From: Bacteriovoracaceae bacterium
GTDB lineage: Bacteria; Bdellovibrionota; Bacteriovoracia; Bacteriovoracales; Bacteriovoracaceae
NCBI GenBank assembly: GCA_007116425.1
Contig: SKIL01000046.1
Location: 1-8,039 of the forward strand
Direction of reading: 5' to 3'
Length of the DNA stretch: 8,039 nt
Shown here piece by piece: positions 1-6,642 of the stretch. Below the pieces are notes generated by a model. That model did not search any database, was not told where the DNA came from, and saw only the letters and a list, made by a program, of their open reading frames with translations. Each line of letters begins with the position of its first letter. Position 1 is the stretch's first letter. The position numbers were made by a program, and so were the translations under genes.

Positions 1-84
1 ACCAATCGTAAATTCATTTACATTCATGGTGATTTTTCCGAGAGCGCTCTGGTCTGGTGAATGGGTGAAATTTAAAATAATCAT
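1..84 (-). CDS. 5' end of an unidentified gene, possibly an FHA-domain protein (partial)
   Basis: The first 28 codons of a minus-strand gene are open from an ATG at 82-84 to the window edge. It reads MIILNFTHSPDQ, then SALGKITMNVNEFTIG. The pattern of a hydrophobic strand, a Gly-Lys-Ile strand and then FTIG resembles the start of forkhead-associated (FHA) phosphothreonine-binding domains, where IGR usually follows. The diagnostic Arg, Ser and His residues would lie outside the window, so this is only a suggestion. It starts 25 bases after the recG stop in the same direction and may be the last visible gene of that operon. No Shine-Dalgarno sequence precedes the ATG. Instead a TATAAT lies 6 bases upstream. 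An in-frame ATG at 25-27 preceded by a weak GGA is the alternative start. Confidence 0.4.
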   Translation of the reverse strand, partial: MIILNFTHSPDQSALGKITMNVNEFTIG

Positions 85-90
85 GGGCCA

Positions 91-96
91 ATTATA
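91..96 (-). promoter_or_regulatory. Perfect TATAAT -10-like box just before the partial gene
   Basis: The minus strand reads TATAAT here, in the 25-base gap between the recG stop and the next ATG at 84. If used, transcription would start at or next to that ATG and give a leaderless or nearly leaderless mRNA. This would fit the absence of a Shine-Dalgarno sequence. The -35 region (around 114-119) is poor, and in AT-rich DNA a TATAAT can occur by chance. Confidence 0.25.
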
Positions 97-109
97 TCAG
101 GAAATAGAG

Positions 110-2236
110 TTATATTGTGGATAAAATTTTCTCATCTTTTGATAGAGAATTTAATATATTCAGTACTTCTGGTGTACCTTTTATCTGGTCGAGGTCATTT
201 CTAATTTCAATTAATACTGGTTGATGGGTCAGAATATTGGAAATTTTGCGATGTGATACAGCACCAGACTGTTCCACTCCAAAGAGATTTCCTTCTCCTC
301 GAATCTTAAGGTCTTCCTCCGAGATTTTAAATCCATCGAGATGATCTTCAATAACTTTAAGTCGAGTAAGACTTTCTTTAGAGACTTGTTTATCTAAAAC
401 GAGAAAGCAGAAACCGGGTTTGTCTCCTCTTCCAACTCGACCTCTTAATTGGTGAAGAGAGCTTAGGCCAAATCTTTCAGGAGAGAAAATCGCCATAACT
501 GTCGCATTGATGATATTAATTCCAACTTCAATGACACTTGTAGAGATCAGAATATCAAATTGATGGGCCTTAAAGTCTTGAAGCGTTTGATTTTTTTCTT
601 CGGTACTCATTTGGCCGTGAAGGCCTTGAACTTTGAGATCGGGAAAATATTTTTTGAATTGTTCAAGAGTGCTTTCAAGATTAAGAATATCTTGATTTTG
701 ACTTTCTGTAATCGCGGGCACGACGACGTAAATTTGCTCTTTCATTGAGGCGCGAGTCTTAATAAAGCTCAAAAATTTCTTAAAATTCTCTTGTTCAACA
801 ATACGTGTTTTTATTCCAGGTCGACCTCCTGGCAATTGCTTAATTGTTGTGATGTCGAGGTCTCCATATTGCGTCAGGCTGAGTGAGCGCGGGATTGGCG
901 TTGCGGTCATAATTAAACAGTGCACACCAGGTTCTCCACCTTTTTTAAGGAGTTCAAGTCTTTGGTTTACTCCAAATTTATGCTGTTCATCTATTATGGC
1001 GAGACCCAGTTGCTTAAATTCAACGCTCTTTTGAAATAAGGAGTGAGTTCCAAATACGAAATTGACTTCACCCGATTTTATTTTTTCTTGAATTTCTTTT
1101 TTCTCTTTGGCCGAATATCCACCAAGTAGCAAAGTGGACTGAATATTAAAGTCTTCCTTGATTGGGCGAATGAGCTCATTTATAGTTTGAAAATGTTGTT
1201 GTGCCAGACTTTCGGTTGGACACATAAAAGCGACCTGAAAGCCCGACTTTATTGCAATTAATGAAACAACCATAGCAACCGATGTTTTTCCACACCCGAC
1301 GTCGCCTTGAATCAAACGCATCATAGGATGCCCTGATAAAAAGTCGGCCTTAATATCTAGGATAGATTGTTTTTGATCAACTGTTAGCTCATATGGAAAA
1401 ACTTTTTCAATGCTTTTCCATATTTCTTCGTTCGCAGAAAAAACAGGGGCACTTTTTTTTATTTCACGTCCTCTGCGCGCCAAAATTTTTATTTGTTCTA
1501 AATAAATCTCTTCAAATATCAGACGCCTTTTTGCCTCTGGGATAAGTGATTTATTCCACTCGATAGAGTGGTTTAGGCCATGAATAAGCTGAAAGGCATC
1601 AGACCTATTGAGAAGGTTATGCTTTGATAGTAGGAGGGGAGGCATGTTTTCTTGAATTGAAATCCACATGTCTTTGGGGATTCGATCCATCATTTGTTTT
1701 ATATGAGTTGTGGAGACTCCATTGATTGTCGGGTATTGAATACGAATAACGGGTTTATGATTTTGGCCTGGAGTAGGAATTTGGTTTAAAATCTCATCAT
1801 CGGTTAAAACTTCGATATCTGGAGTAACAATTTGCCATTGGCCTTGATAAATTTGGGCCGTTCCAGTGAACTTTAAAAACTGTGCTTTTGATAGTTTATC
1901 TTTGAGAGAAGGGTAAGTGTTAAACCACTTTAGCTGAAGCGTGTCGGAGCTAAAACTATCTTTAACTGTCAAAGTGATATTTTGGAGTGGAATACCTCTT
2001 TTTCCTCTAACTCGAAAGTTAGGTCGAGCTTGAATCGAGAGGACTTGACCCTGGCCGCTGAAAAGTTCTCCTTCATTGAGTGAAGTAAAACTATTAATGA
2101 GGGGGAGCTCTTGAGTTCTAAGGGGAATAAGCCATAAAAGGTCTTCTAATTTTTGAAATCCCGCACTCTGAAGCTTTTCACAAGTTTTTGTTTTTTTACT
2201 TCGGAAAAGCTTTTCGAGTGGAGAATTCCAATTCAT
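110..2236 (-). CDS. recG: ATP-dependent DNA helicase RecG
   Basis: RecG is a double-strand DNA translocase that remodels stalled replication forks, branch-migrates Holliday junctions and unwinds R-loops and D-loops. The protein has 708 residues, close to the 693 of E. coli RecG. Residues ~50-140 form the OB-fold wedge region. The superfamily 2 helicase motifs are all present: Walker A GDVGCGKT at 311-318, DEQH box at 416-419 (IIDEQHKFG), TATPIPR at 444-450, STSVIEVG at 565-572 and motif VI QLRGRVGRG at 596-604. The RecG C-terminal block RGEGNLFGVEQSG (646-658) corresponds to the usual RGPGxxLGxxQSG. The ATG at 2234-2236 shares its A with the greA stop (TAATG), and there is no strong Shine-Dalgarno sequence, so translation is probably coupled to greA. 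No frameshift or missing motif is seen. Confidence 0.97.
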   Translation of the reverse strand: MNWNSPLEKLFRSKKTKTCEKLQSAGFQKLEDLLWLIPLRTQELPLINSFTSLNEGELFSGQGQVLSIQARPNFRVRGKRGIPLQNITLTVKDSFSSDTLQLKWFNTYPSLKDKLSKAQFLKFTGTAQIYQGQWQIVTPDIEVLTDDEILNQIPTPGQNHKPVIRIQYPTINGVSTTHIKQMMDRIPKDMWISIQENMPPLLLSKHNLLNRSDAFQLIHGLNHSIEWNKSLIPEAKRRLIFEEIYLEQIKILARRGREIKKSAPVFSANEEIWKSIEKVFPYELTVDQKQSILDIKADFLSGHPMMRLIQGDVGCGKTSVAMVVSLIAIKSGFQVAFMCPTESLAQQHFQTINELIRPIKEDFNIQSTLLLGGYSAKEKKEIQEKIKSGEVNFVFGTHSLFQKSVEFKQLGLAIIDEQHKFGVNQRLELLKKGGEPGVHCLIMTATPIPRSLSLTQYGDLDITTIKQLPGGRPGIKTRIVEQENFKKFLSFIKTRASMKEQIYVVVPAITESQNQDILNLESTLEQFKKYFPDLKVQGLHGQMSTEEKNQTLQDFKAHQFDILISTSVIEVGINIINATVMAIFSPERFGLSSLHQLRGRVGRGDKPGFCFLVLDKQVSKESLTRLKVIEDHLDGFKISEEDLKIRGEGNLFGVEQSGAVSHRKISNILTHQPVLIEIRNDLDQIKGTPEVLNILNSLSKDEKILSTI

Positions 2237-2721
2237 TACTTGTCTATAAATTCAAATGATTCGACTTCGTATTCAATGTCACCTTTCGGTGCCTTAACAA
2301 TAACAGTGTCACCCTCTTCTTTTCCAATGAGAGCTTTTCCTAAAGGACTATCATAGGAAATTTTTCCTTCCTTTCTATTAGACTCTTCTTTTCCGACAAT
2401 CATAACCGTCATTGGCTCGTCTTTTTCTACATCATTGAGATGAACTGTTGCACCAAAAACGATTTTCTCACTTTTGACTGAACTGACATCGATAACCTGT
2501 GAAGTCGCAATAATACTTTGAAGGTATGAGATTCTTCCCTCTACGAGTGATTGTTTTTCTTTAGCAGAGTGGTACTCTGCATTTTCTTTTAAATCGCCAA
2601 GCTCTCTCGCCTCAGCGATTGTTCGCTTAAGTTCCTCTCTTTCAACCTTAATAAGGTTGTTTAGCTCAGCTTGAATCTTCTCAATCCCTTTCTTAGTGAT
2701 AGGGAGAGTTTGCTTACTCAT
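2236..2721 (-). CDS. greA: Transcription elongation factor GreA
   Basis: GreA binds the RNA polymerase secondary channel and stimulates cleavage of the RNA 3' end in backtracked complexes. The protein has 161 residues (E. coli 158). Residues 1-~77 form the antiparallel coiled coil, starting with ITKKGIEKIQAEL. The tip carries LGDLKENAEYH at 41-51, giving acidic tip residues D43 and E46, equivalent to E. coli D41 and E44 that coordinate catalytic Mg2+. Residues ~80-158 are the FKBP-like domain with the conserved SPLGKALIGKEEGD at 125-138. The tip and the SPLGKALIGKEEGD block fit GreA better than GreB. A CCGGAG Shine-Dalgarno sequence precedes the ATG by about 7 bases. The stop overlaps the recG start by one base, and the zinc-ribbon gene ends 24 bases upstream, so all three probably share an mRNA. 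Confidence 0.97.
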   Translation of the reverse strand: MSKQTLPITKKGIEKIQAELNNLIKVEREELKRTIAEARELGDLKENAEYHSAKEKQSLVEGRISYLQSIIATSQVIDVSSVKSEKIVFGATVHLNDVEKDEPMTVMIVGKEESNRKEGKISYDSPLGKALIGKEEGDTVIVKAPKGDIEYEVESFEFIDK

Positions 2722-2745
2722 GATTTTCTCCGGTAATTAAATAGG

Positions 2746-3054
2746 TTAGTTTTTAAACAAGGCATTTGCTGCGGCCATAAGGTCATCCTTTTTATTGCCA
2801 CTATTATCGCCATCGCCTTTTAATACAAAAAAATCGCAAAAATTCGACTTTTCTTTTTCTACGATTCTATCAGCAGAAGGCTCCTTGCATTCATTATAGC
2901 TTTTTGGGTCATAGAATCCACACATCTTACAACATCTTAGGTCTGCGTAGCAATATGGGCACTCCTCACTTTTAGGAATTTTCTGGCCAGGAGTGAGCTC
3001 TAAAGCCTTTTGACACGAGTGGCAAGAAAGGTTTTGATTTTTTGAACCTAGCAT
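2746..3054 (-). CDS. Small cysteine-rich double zinc-ribbon protein of unknown function
   Basis: This is a 102-residue cytoplasmic protein with no signal peptide. Nine cysteines fall in two groups: C11-x2-C14 with C32-x2-C35, a classic four-Cys zinc ribbon, and C42-x2-C45 with C56 and C73 (plus C41), a probable second metal site. The central block CGFYDPKSYNECKEP (45-59) followed by DRIVEKEKSNFCDFF (62-76) matches my memory of a widespread proteobacterial family of uncharacterised proteins with a C-x-FYD...NxCxEPxA-(D/E)R-V-x-K-E-x-x-NFC-DxF core. A short C-terminal helix ends in NALFKN. I know of no established function; binding to nucleic acid or to another protein through the zinc sites is a guess. 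A GAGG Shine-Dalgarno sequence precedes the ATG. The gene sits 20 bases after its upstream neighbour and 24 before greA, which suggests a role linked to transcription. Confidence 0.85.
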   Translation of the reverse strand: MLGSKNQNLSCHSCQKALELTPGQKIPKSEECPYCYADLRCCKMCGFYDPKSYNECKEPSADRIVEKEKSNFCDFFVLKGDGDNSGNKKDDLMAAANALFKN

Positions 3055-3074
3055 AAAGACCTCATTTTGTTAGA

Positions 3075-3578
3075 TTAAAAGTTCCAAGAGTAATTAAGTG
3101 CCATAAATTGGCCGTCACGAGTTGGATGTCCGCCAAAGTAGATTCTTGGCAGATTTCTTTTATTATATTCTTCGATTGCTCGAATAAGGTTGCGCTCATT
3201 TGTCATTTCGAGAGTACGGGCCACGAGAAAATTAATAAGAATAAAAGAAACACCTGTAACATAAAGATTTTGCTTAGTATCTGAGGAGGCGTTGCTAATG
3301 GCCCCGGCCAAGATGAGTCCGGTTCCGGCCGTACCTAGTGCAGCGTTTTGCCATCTCATTCTTGACTGCTCCTGGTACTCATCCAGGTAAGAGATCGCAA
3401 TGGGGTCTTGCTCTAGAAAAAAACGCAGACCTTCTCCTCTTTGGCCTGAGCTACCGTCAATTAAGACTTCCTGATGGCCAATTGTGGCGGTGCGACTGCA
3501 TGCATCATTGGCATATACTTCTCCTTTCGGAATAATCAAGAACAAAGTAAGAGTTAATATAAAAGCATTTCTTATCAT
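3075..3578 (-). CDS. Secreted or envelope protein of unknown function
   Basis: I do not recognise this 167-residue protein. It begins with a typical Sec signal peptide: MIRN, a hydrophobic core AFILTLTLFLII (5-16), then PKGEVYA with a likely cut after A23 (VYA before NDA). A short polar region of ~55 residues contains one cysteine (C27). Two hydrophobic segments follow, at ~78-97 (rich in Gly and Ala) and ~104-121, joined by a short polar loop, which suggests a helical hairpin in the inner membrane. An amphipathic stretch with RAIEEYNKRNLPRIYFGG (133-150) comes next, and the protein ends in an aromatic LNYSWNF. The terminal Phe recalls outer-membrane beta-barrel ends, but the protein is too short for a standard barrel. 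It is the first gene of the apparent greA-recG operon. Its ATG has only a weak Shine-Dalgarno sequence. Confidence 0.75.
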   Translation of the reverse strand: MIRNAFILTLTLFLIIPKGEVYANDACSRTATIGHQEVLIDGSSGQRGEGLRFFLEQDPIAISYLDEYQEQSRMRWQNAALGTAGTGLILAGAISNASSDTKQNLYVTGVSFILINFLVARTLEMTNERNLIRAIEEYNKRNLPRIYFGGHPTRDGQFMALNYSWNF

Positions 3579-3594
3579 CGTTAGTTTCTATCAT

Positions 3595-3623
3595 TTTTCA
3601 ATATGATTTCACAAATATAGAAT
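3595..3623 (+). promoter_or_regulatory. Candidate sigma-70-type promoter for the UbiB-family gene
   Basis: TTTTCA at 3595-3600 (4 of 6 to TTGACA), a 17-base spacer and TAGAAT at 3618-3623 (5 of 6 to TATAAT) read toward the UbiB-family gene. The start point would be near 3630, leaving a leader of about 50 bases that ends in a GGAG Shine-Dalgarno sequence at 3672-3675, five bases before the ATG. It is the best plus-strand candidate in this 102-base divergent gap. Confidence 0.4.
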
Positions 3624-3629
3624 AATCAA
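3600..3629 (-). promoter_or_regulatory. Candidate promoter for the secreted-protein/greA/recG operon
   Basis: On the minus strand TTGATT (plus 3624-3629) and CATATT (plus 3600-3605) are 18 bases apart, each matching consensus at 4 of 6. They point at the 3578 start, with transcription from near 3593. They overlap the candidate plus-strand promoter almost completely, so polymerase could not occupy both at once. The match is modest and the DNA is AT-rich. Confidence 0.3.
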
Positions 3630-3680
3630 TCTTTGAGTTCTAGGTTTATCGAGCTAAGCTAGGAAAGAGCTGGAGTATAT

Positions 3681-5396
3681 ATGGATATTATTAGAACTGG
3701 AATTGGTATTACAAAAACCATTCGTAACGTTGGTCGACTTAAAGAAGTTGCAACGATTTTTGGTCGTCACGGATTCGCTGAGTTTATTGCCGGCCCGATA
3801 CGATCTTATATTCCAAATATGGTACTCCCTCAATCGTCTAGAGAACTGAAAAAAGAACTTGAGACAGGTATTGATCGCGAGCTTGGCGAAATCATTGGCA
3901 TGCGGCTTAGGCTTATTTTTGAAGAGTTAGGCCCTGCGGCCGTAAAGCTCGGCCAGTTACTTGCCTCTAGAGAAGATATATTCGATGAGTCTTTCATCAA
4001 TCAAATGCAAGTTTTGAGAGATCGAGTCACACCTGTTCCTTTTGATGAAGTCAAAGAAGTTATTAAAACATCTTTAGGTGCTGATATCGAGAGTATTTTT
4101 GAATCGATTGATGAAAACCCAATTGGGACGGCATCAATTGGAGTTGTCTATGCCGGAAAGCTAAAAAGTGGCGAAGATGTCGTCATCAAGGTAAAGCGTC
4201 CGAATATTGACCGCATGATTGAGACTGACTTTTCAATTTTACTCTTTCTGATCCATCAAGTTGAAAAGGTTAGCGAAGAAGTGCGCTATCTGGGGTTATC
4301 TCGAGCGATTGAAGATTTTGGGAAAAGCTTACAAAGCGAACTTAATTTTCACATTGAGGCCCTAAATTGCCAGCGTTTAAAAACGAATTTAAGCAAACAT
4401 GACAAAGAGAATGTTTTTTATATTCCCGAGGTTTATACGCAGTATTGCTCGCGCGATGTGATGGTTATGGAGCGACTTAAAGGTGTACCATTTAGTCGAG
4501 TCAGAGAGCATGATCCACAAATTATTGAGAAAATTTCTGATCGCTTAGAAAGTGGTGTCCATCTATTTTTAAAAACGTTTCTTCAAGATGGTTTTTTTCA
4601 TGCTGATCTTCATGGTGGAAACTTTTTTTACCTCGAGAACGGTCAGATCGGCCTAATTGATTTTGGTTTGATGGGATCTTTAGGTAAAAACTCTAGAAAA
4701 AGTTTTGTTGCCATCATTTATGCGCTCTTAACTTTTAATTATGAAAATTTAGTTTACGAGTTTTTAGATGTGGCCGAATACGATAGGATTCCAGATGTTG
4801 ATGCTTTAGTATCGGATGTACGATCTTCTCTCGCCCCATTTATTGGCCTTACTGTTCAGCAAACAGACCTCTCTCTTGTGTTTAAAGAGGTCATTGCGGC
4901 CCTACGTAAGCATCAGATATTTCTTCCAAAAGAGTGGTATATTGTTTTCCGTTCATTGATGACTCTTGATGGTGTTGGAAAGTCTTTAGGAATTGATTTT
5001 GATCTTTATAGTATTATGGAGAGTGATATTCATGAGCTCGTGAAAGAAGTTTTTTCAAAAGAGCAATTAATTGAAGAGGCCATTTGGACTGGTAAAGATT
5101 TTTTTACGTCTGCTCGTTCTGTTCCGAGACATTTGAGATGGTTTACAAAAGAGTGGTCTAAGAAAGGTTACGCTTTTGATGTGAGACTATCTGGCCATCA
5201 AAAAGAAATTCAACAAGTTGCCCAGTCAATTGTATTTTTAAGTTATTGTGTCTTAATTGCTTTTTTTCTTATCGCAGGTGTTTTGGTTCTTGGTGATAAA
5301 GAACTTGGTCAATGGCGAGAGATTCCGGTTTTAAGTTGGGTCTTTTGGGTTATTGCCATATTGTTATCGATTCGAGCGAAGGTTTCATTGCGCTAA
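3681..5396 (+). CDS. UbiB/AarF/ABC1-family atypical kinase-like membrane protein
   Basis: Members of this family (UbiB, COQ8) have a protein-kinase-like fold, bind ATP and support ubiquinone biosynthesis or lipid handling. The 571-residue protein has the family signature KLGQ at 89-92 (KxGQ), a nucleotide-binding lysine K170 in VVIKVKRP, catalytic-loop HADLHGGN at 307-314 (D309, N314) and metal-binding DFG at 327-329. The C-terminus has two hydrophobic helices, ~517-537 and ~549-564, as in bacterial UbiB. Three positions differ from my recollection of the family pattern: the Ala-rich loop reads IGTASIGVVY (148-157), lacking some alanines and the usual Gln before Val; the ExD motif reads E220-L-N222; and the catalytic loop has HGG where HPG is common. 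The ATG has GGAG five bases upstream. No ubiquinone genes are nearby, so ubiB should not be assumed. The stop faces the acetyltransferase stop one base away. Confidence 0.9.
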   Translation: MDIIRTGIGITKTIRNVGRLKEVATIFGRHGFAEFIAGPIRSYIPNMVLPQSSRELKKELETGIDRELGEIIGMRLRLIFEELGPAAVKLGQLLASREDIFDESFINQMQVLRDRVTPVPFDEVKEVIKTSLGADIESIFESIDENPIGTASIGVVYAGKLKSGEDVVIKVKRPNIDRMIETDFSILLFLIHQVEKVSEEVRYLGLSRAIEDFGKSLQSELNFHIEALNCQRLKTNLSKHDKENVFYIPEVYTQYCSRDVMVMERLKGVPFSRVREHDPQIIEKISDRLESGVHLFLKTFLQDGFFHADLHGGNFFYLENGQIGLIDFGLMGSLGKNSRKSFVAIIYALLTFNYENLVYEFLDVAEYDRIPDVDALVSDVRSSLAPFIGLTVQQTDLSLVFKEVIAALRKHQIFLPKEWYIVFRSLMTLDGVGKSLGIDFDLYSIMESDIHELVKEVFSKEQLIEEAIWTGKDFFTSARSVPRHLRWFTKEWSKKGYAFDVRLSGHQKEIQQVAQSIVFLSYCVLIAFFLIAGVLVLGDKELGQWREIPVLSWVFWVIAILLSIRAKVSLR

Positions 5397-5397
5397 T

Positions 5398-6486
5398 TTA
5401 AATACTTTCGAGTCCTCCGATATATAAAGGATGATACTTTTTATCTAAAGCATCTGCCTGCTGTTGTTCTGTATAGGGACCAAAATATAGTCTGAGGATA
5501 CTTTCTAAACTAATTTTTTCCTGCTTCCCATTTTTTTTCATGTGAACTTGGGTGCCATTCATAATCTCAAGTATCTCATAGTGATTATCAGAATCTAGTG
5601 TATTTAATAGCTTTTGAAATTGCTTTGAGTCGCCTGCTCCCATGAAACAGGTGTAAAACTGTTTGTAGCTACTAAGTTGTGTCAAGCCGGCGGGCGACCA
5701 AACTTGGTACGGAGAGAGAAGTGAAAAAAAGTCGCGTTCATACTTTGGGGTGCAGCCATAGTCATGAATAATATTGGGAAGATCCATTCCTTTATTAATA
5801 AAAAAATAGCCTTCAAATTGGTTTGTATTTTCTGGGTAATATAAAAAAAGATTGGTCGAAGAGATATTTTTGAGTTCGTTCCAAATCTTTGGAGTTCTCT
5901 CTAGGTAGACCAGCTTTTCTTTGTTTGATGTAAATTGCTCGTGAATTTGAATAATTCTTCTGAATTCTTTATCTTTTAGATCTCGCCAGCTTACTTGTTT
6001 AAAGCACTTAGATATAGTCGCCATGTTAAATTTTTGTAGCCCAAGCTGATCTTGAATGCCAACTTCATAGAATCCTAGTTTAGAGTAGAGCTCACTAAGA
6101 TCACTCCATAAAATATATAACGAAGTTGATTTTTGACTGGGATTTAAGCAATCTTCAAAAAACTTACGAAAAAGACCCTGTCCTTGATAATTTTGATTAA
6201 TCGCAATCCCGCCAATTAATACAACTGGAAATTTATTGTCCTTTATGACAATTGTTCGAGGCCAAAGGCCACAATGCCCAATCAGCTCTTTGCTTTCTTT
6301 ATCTATAAGGATGTGATTGTTTGGACTATTTGCTTTACTAAATAAGGGAGCAAAGTCATCAAATAAAGAGTTCGAGTTAGAGTAATTGAAATTCGTTTCA
6401 ATGAGCTTTTTAAGCTTTGAACGGTACTCGGGAGCATCTGCAAGTGTCGTGTGGAGGAGCTTTAAGTTTTGTTTCATAAGAGTCAT
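5398..6486 (-). CDS. GNAT-family N-acetyltransferase with an extra C-terminal domain
   Basis: GNAT enzymes transfer acetyl from acetyl-CoA to an amine. The substrate here cannot be told. From the ATG at 6484-6486 the protein has 362 residues. The N-terminal ~150 residues are the GNAT fold: strand 4 VVLIGGIAI (88-96), then the acetyl-CoA loop NYQGQGLF (99-106; the [QR]xxGx[GA] motif with Phe at its last place) and motif B LYSKLGFYEVG (133-143). Residues ~155-362 do not match anything I recognise. They have no signal peptide or membrane segment, and may be a second, degenerate GNAT half or a substrate-binding domain. The frame stays open to a TTG at 6543, but those 19 codons lack a Shine-Dalgarno sequence and are probably leader. 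M4 (6475-6477) is another possible start. The gene is convergent with the UbiB-family gene and divergent from the flagellin, so probably monocistronic. Confidence 0.85.
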   Translation of the reverse strand: MTLMKQNLKLLHTTLADAPEYRSKLKKLIETNFNYSNSNSLFDDFAPLFSKANSPNNHILIDKESKELIGHCGLWPRTIVIKDNKFPVVLIGGIAINQNYQGQGLFRKFFEDCLNPSQKSTSLYILWSDLSELYSKLGFYEVGIQDQLGLQKFNMATISKCFKQVSWRDLKDKEFRRIIQIHEQFTSNKEKLVYLERTPKIWNELKNISSTNLFLYYPENTNQFEGYFFINKGMDLPNIIHDYGCTPKYERDFFSLLSPYQVWSPAGLTQLSSYKQFYTCFMGAGDSKQFQKLLNTLDSDNHYEILEIMNGTQVHMKKNGKQEKISLESILRLYFGPYTEQQQADALDKKYHPLYIGGLESI

Positions 6487-6549
6487 TGTAAACCATTTAA
6501 GGTTATATAACGGCAATAATTTCCCTAATAAAAAAATCAACAAATTTTT

Positions 6550-6573
6550 TAAAGAACTTTAGCTGGCCGACGA
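6550..6573 (+). promoter_or_regulatory. Candidate sigma-28 (FliA-type) flagellin promoter
   Basis: GCCGACGA at 6566-6573 matches the FliA -10 consensus GCCGATAA at 6 of 8. TAAAG at 6550-6554 resembles the -35 TAAAGTTT, but the spacing is about three bases shorter than in enteric promoters. Its location, about 92 bases ahead of a flagellin ATG, fits late flagellar control. Transcription would begin near 6580. The spacing defect keeps confidence moderate. Confidence 0.4.
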
Positions 6574-6621
6574 AATAGATCATGAAGTACTGCGGCATAG
6601 GTGTTTTGTCACAGGAGATCT

Positions 6622-6642
6622 CATTGGGAAGGAATCCCAGTG
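6622..6642 (+). promoter_or_regulatory. Flagellin leader hairpin with GGA in the loop (possible CsrA site)
   Basis: CATTGGGA pairs with TCCCAGTG as an 8-bp stem with one G-U pair and a five-base loop AGGAA. It ends 11 bases before the Shine-Dalgarno sequence. A GGA in a hairpin loop is the classic CsrA-binding arrangement. A second GGA lies in the Shine-Dalgarno AAGGAGG (6654-6660), and a third, in ACAGGAG, is at 6611-6617. There is no following T-run, so it is not an intrinsic terminator. CsrA control is an inference from this layout. Confidence 0.45.

Noticed and set aside
849..1034. Plus-strand frames inside recG (560-748, 849-1034) and across the recG/greA junction (2153-2356)
   Set aside because: All are antisense to strongly conserved helicase or GreA codons and show no protein family features.
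3338..3535. 65-residue plus-strand frame antisense to the secreted protein gene
   Set aside because: No ribosome-binding site or recognisable features; the minus-strand frame has a clear signal peptide and operon context.
3652..3660. AGCTAAGCT repeat in the UbiB-family gene leader as an operator
   Set aside because: It is a 4-base repeat separated by one base; too short to claim as a binding site.
6487..6543. N-terminal extension of the acetyltransferase to a TTG at 6543
   Set aside because: TTG start without a Shine-Dalgarno sequence; the extra 19 residues lie over AT-rich leader DNA and the ATG at 6486 already gives a full GNAT domain.
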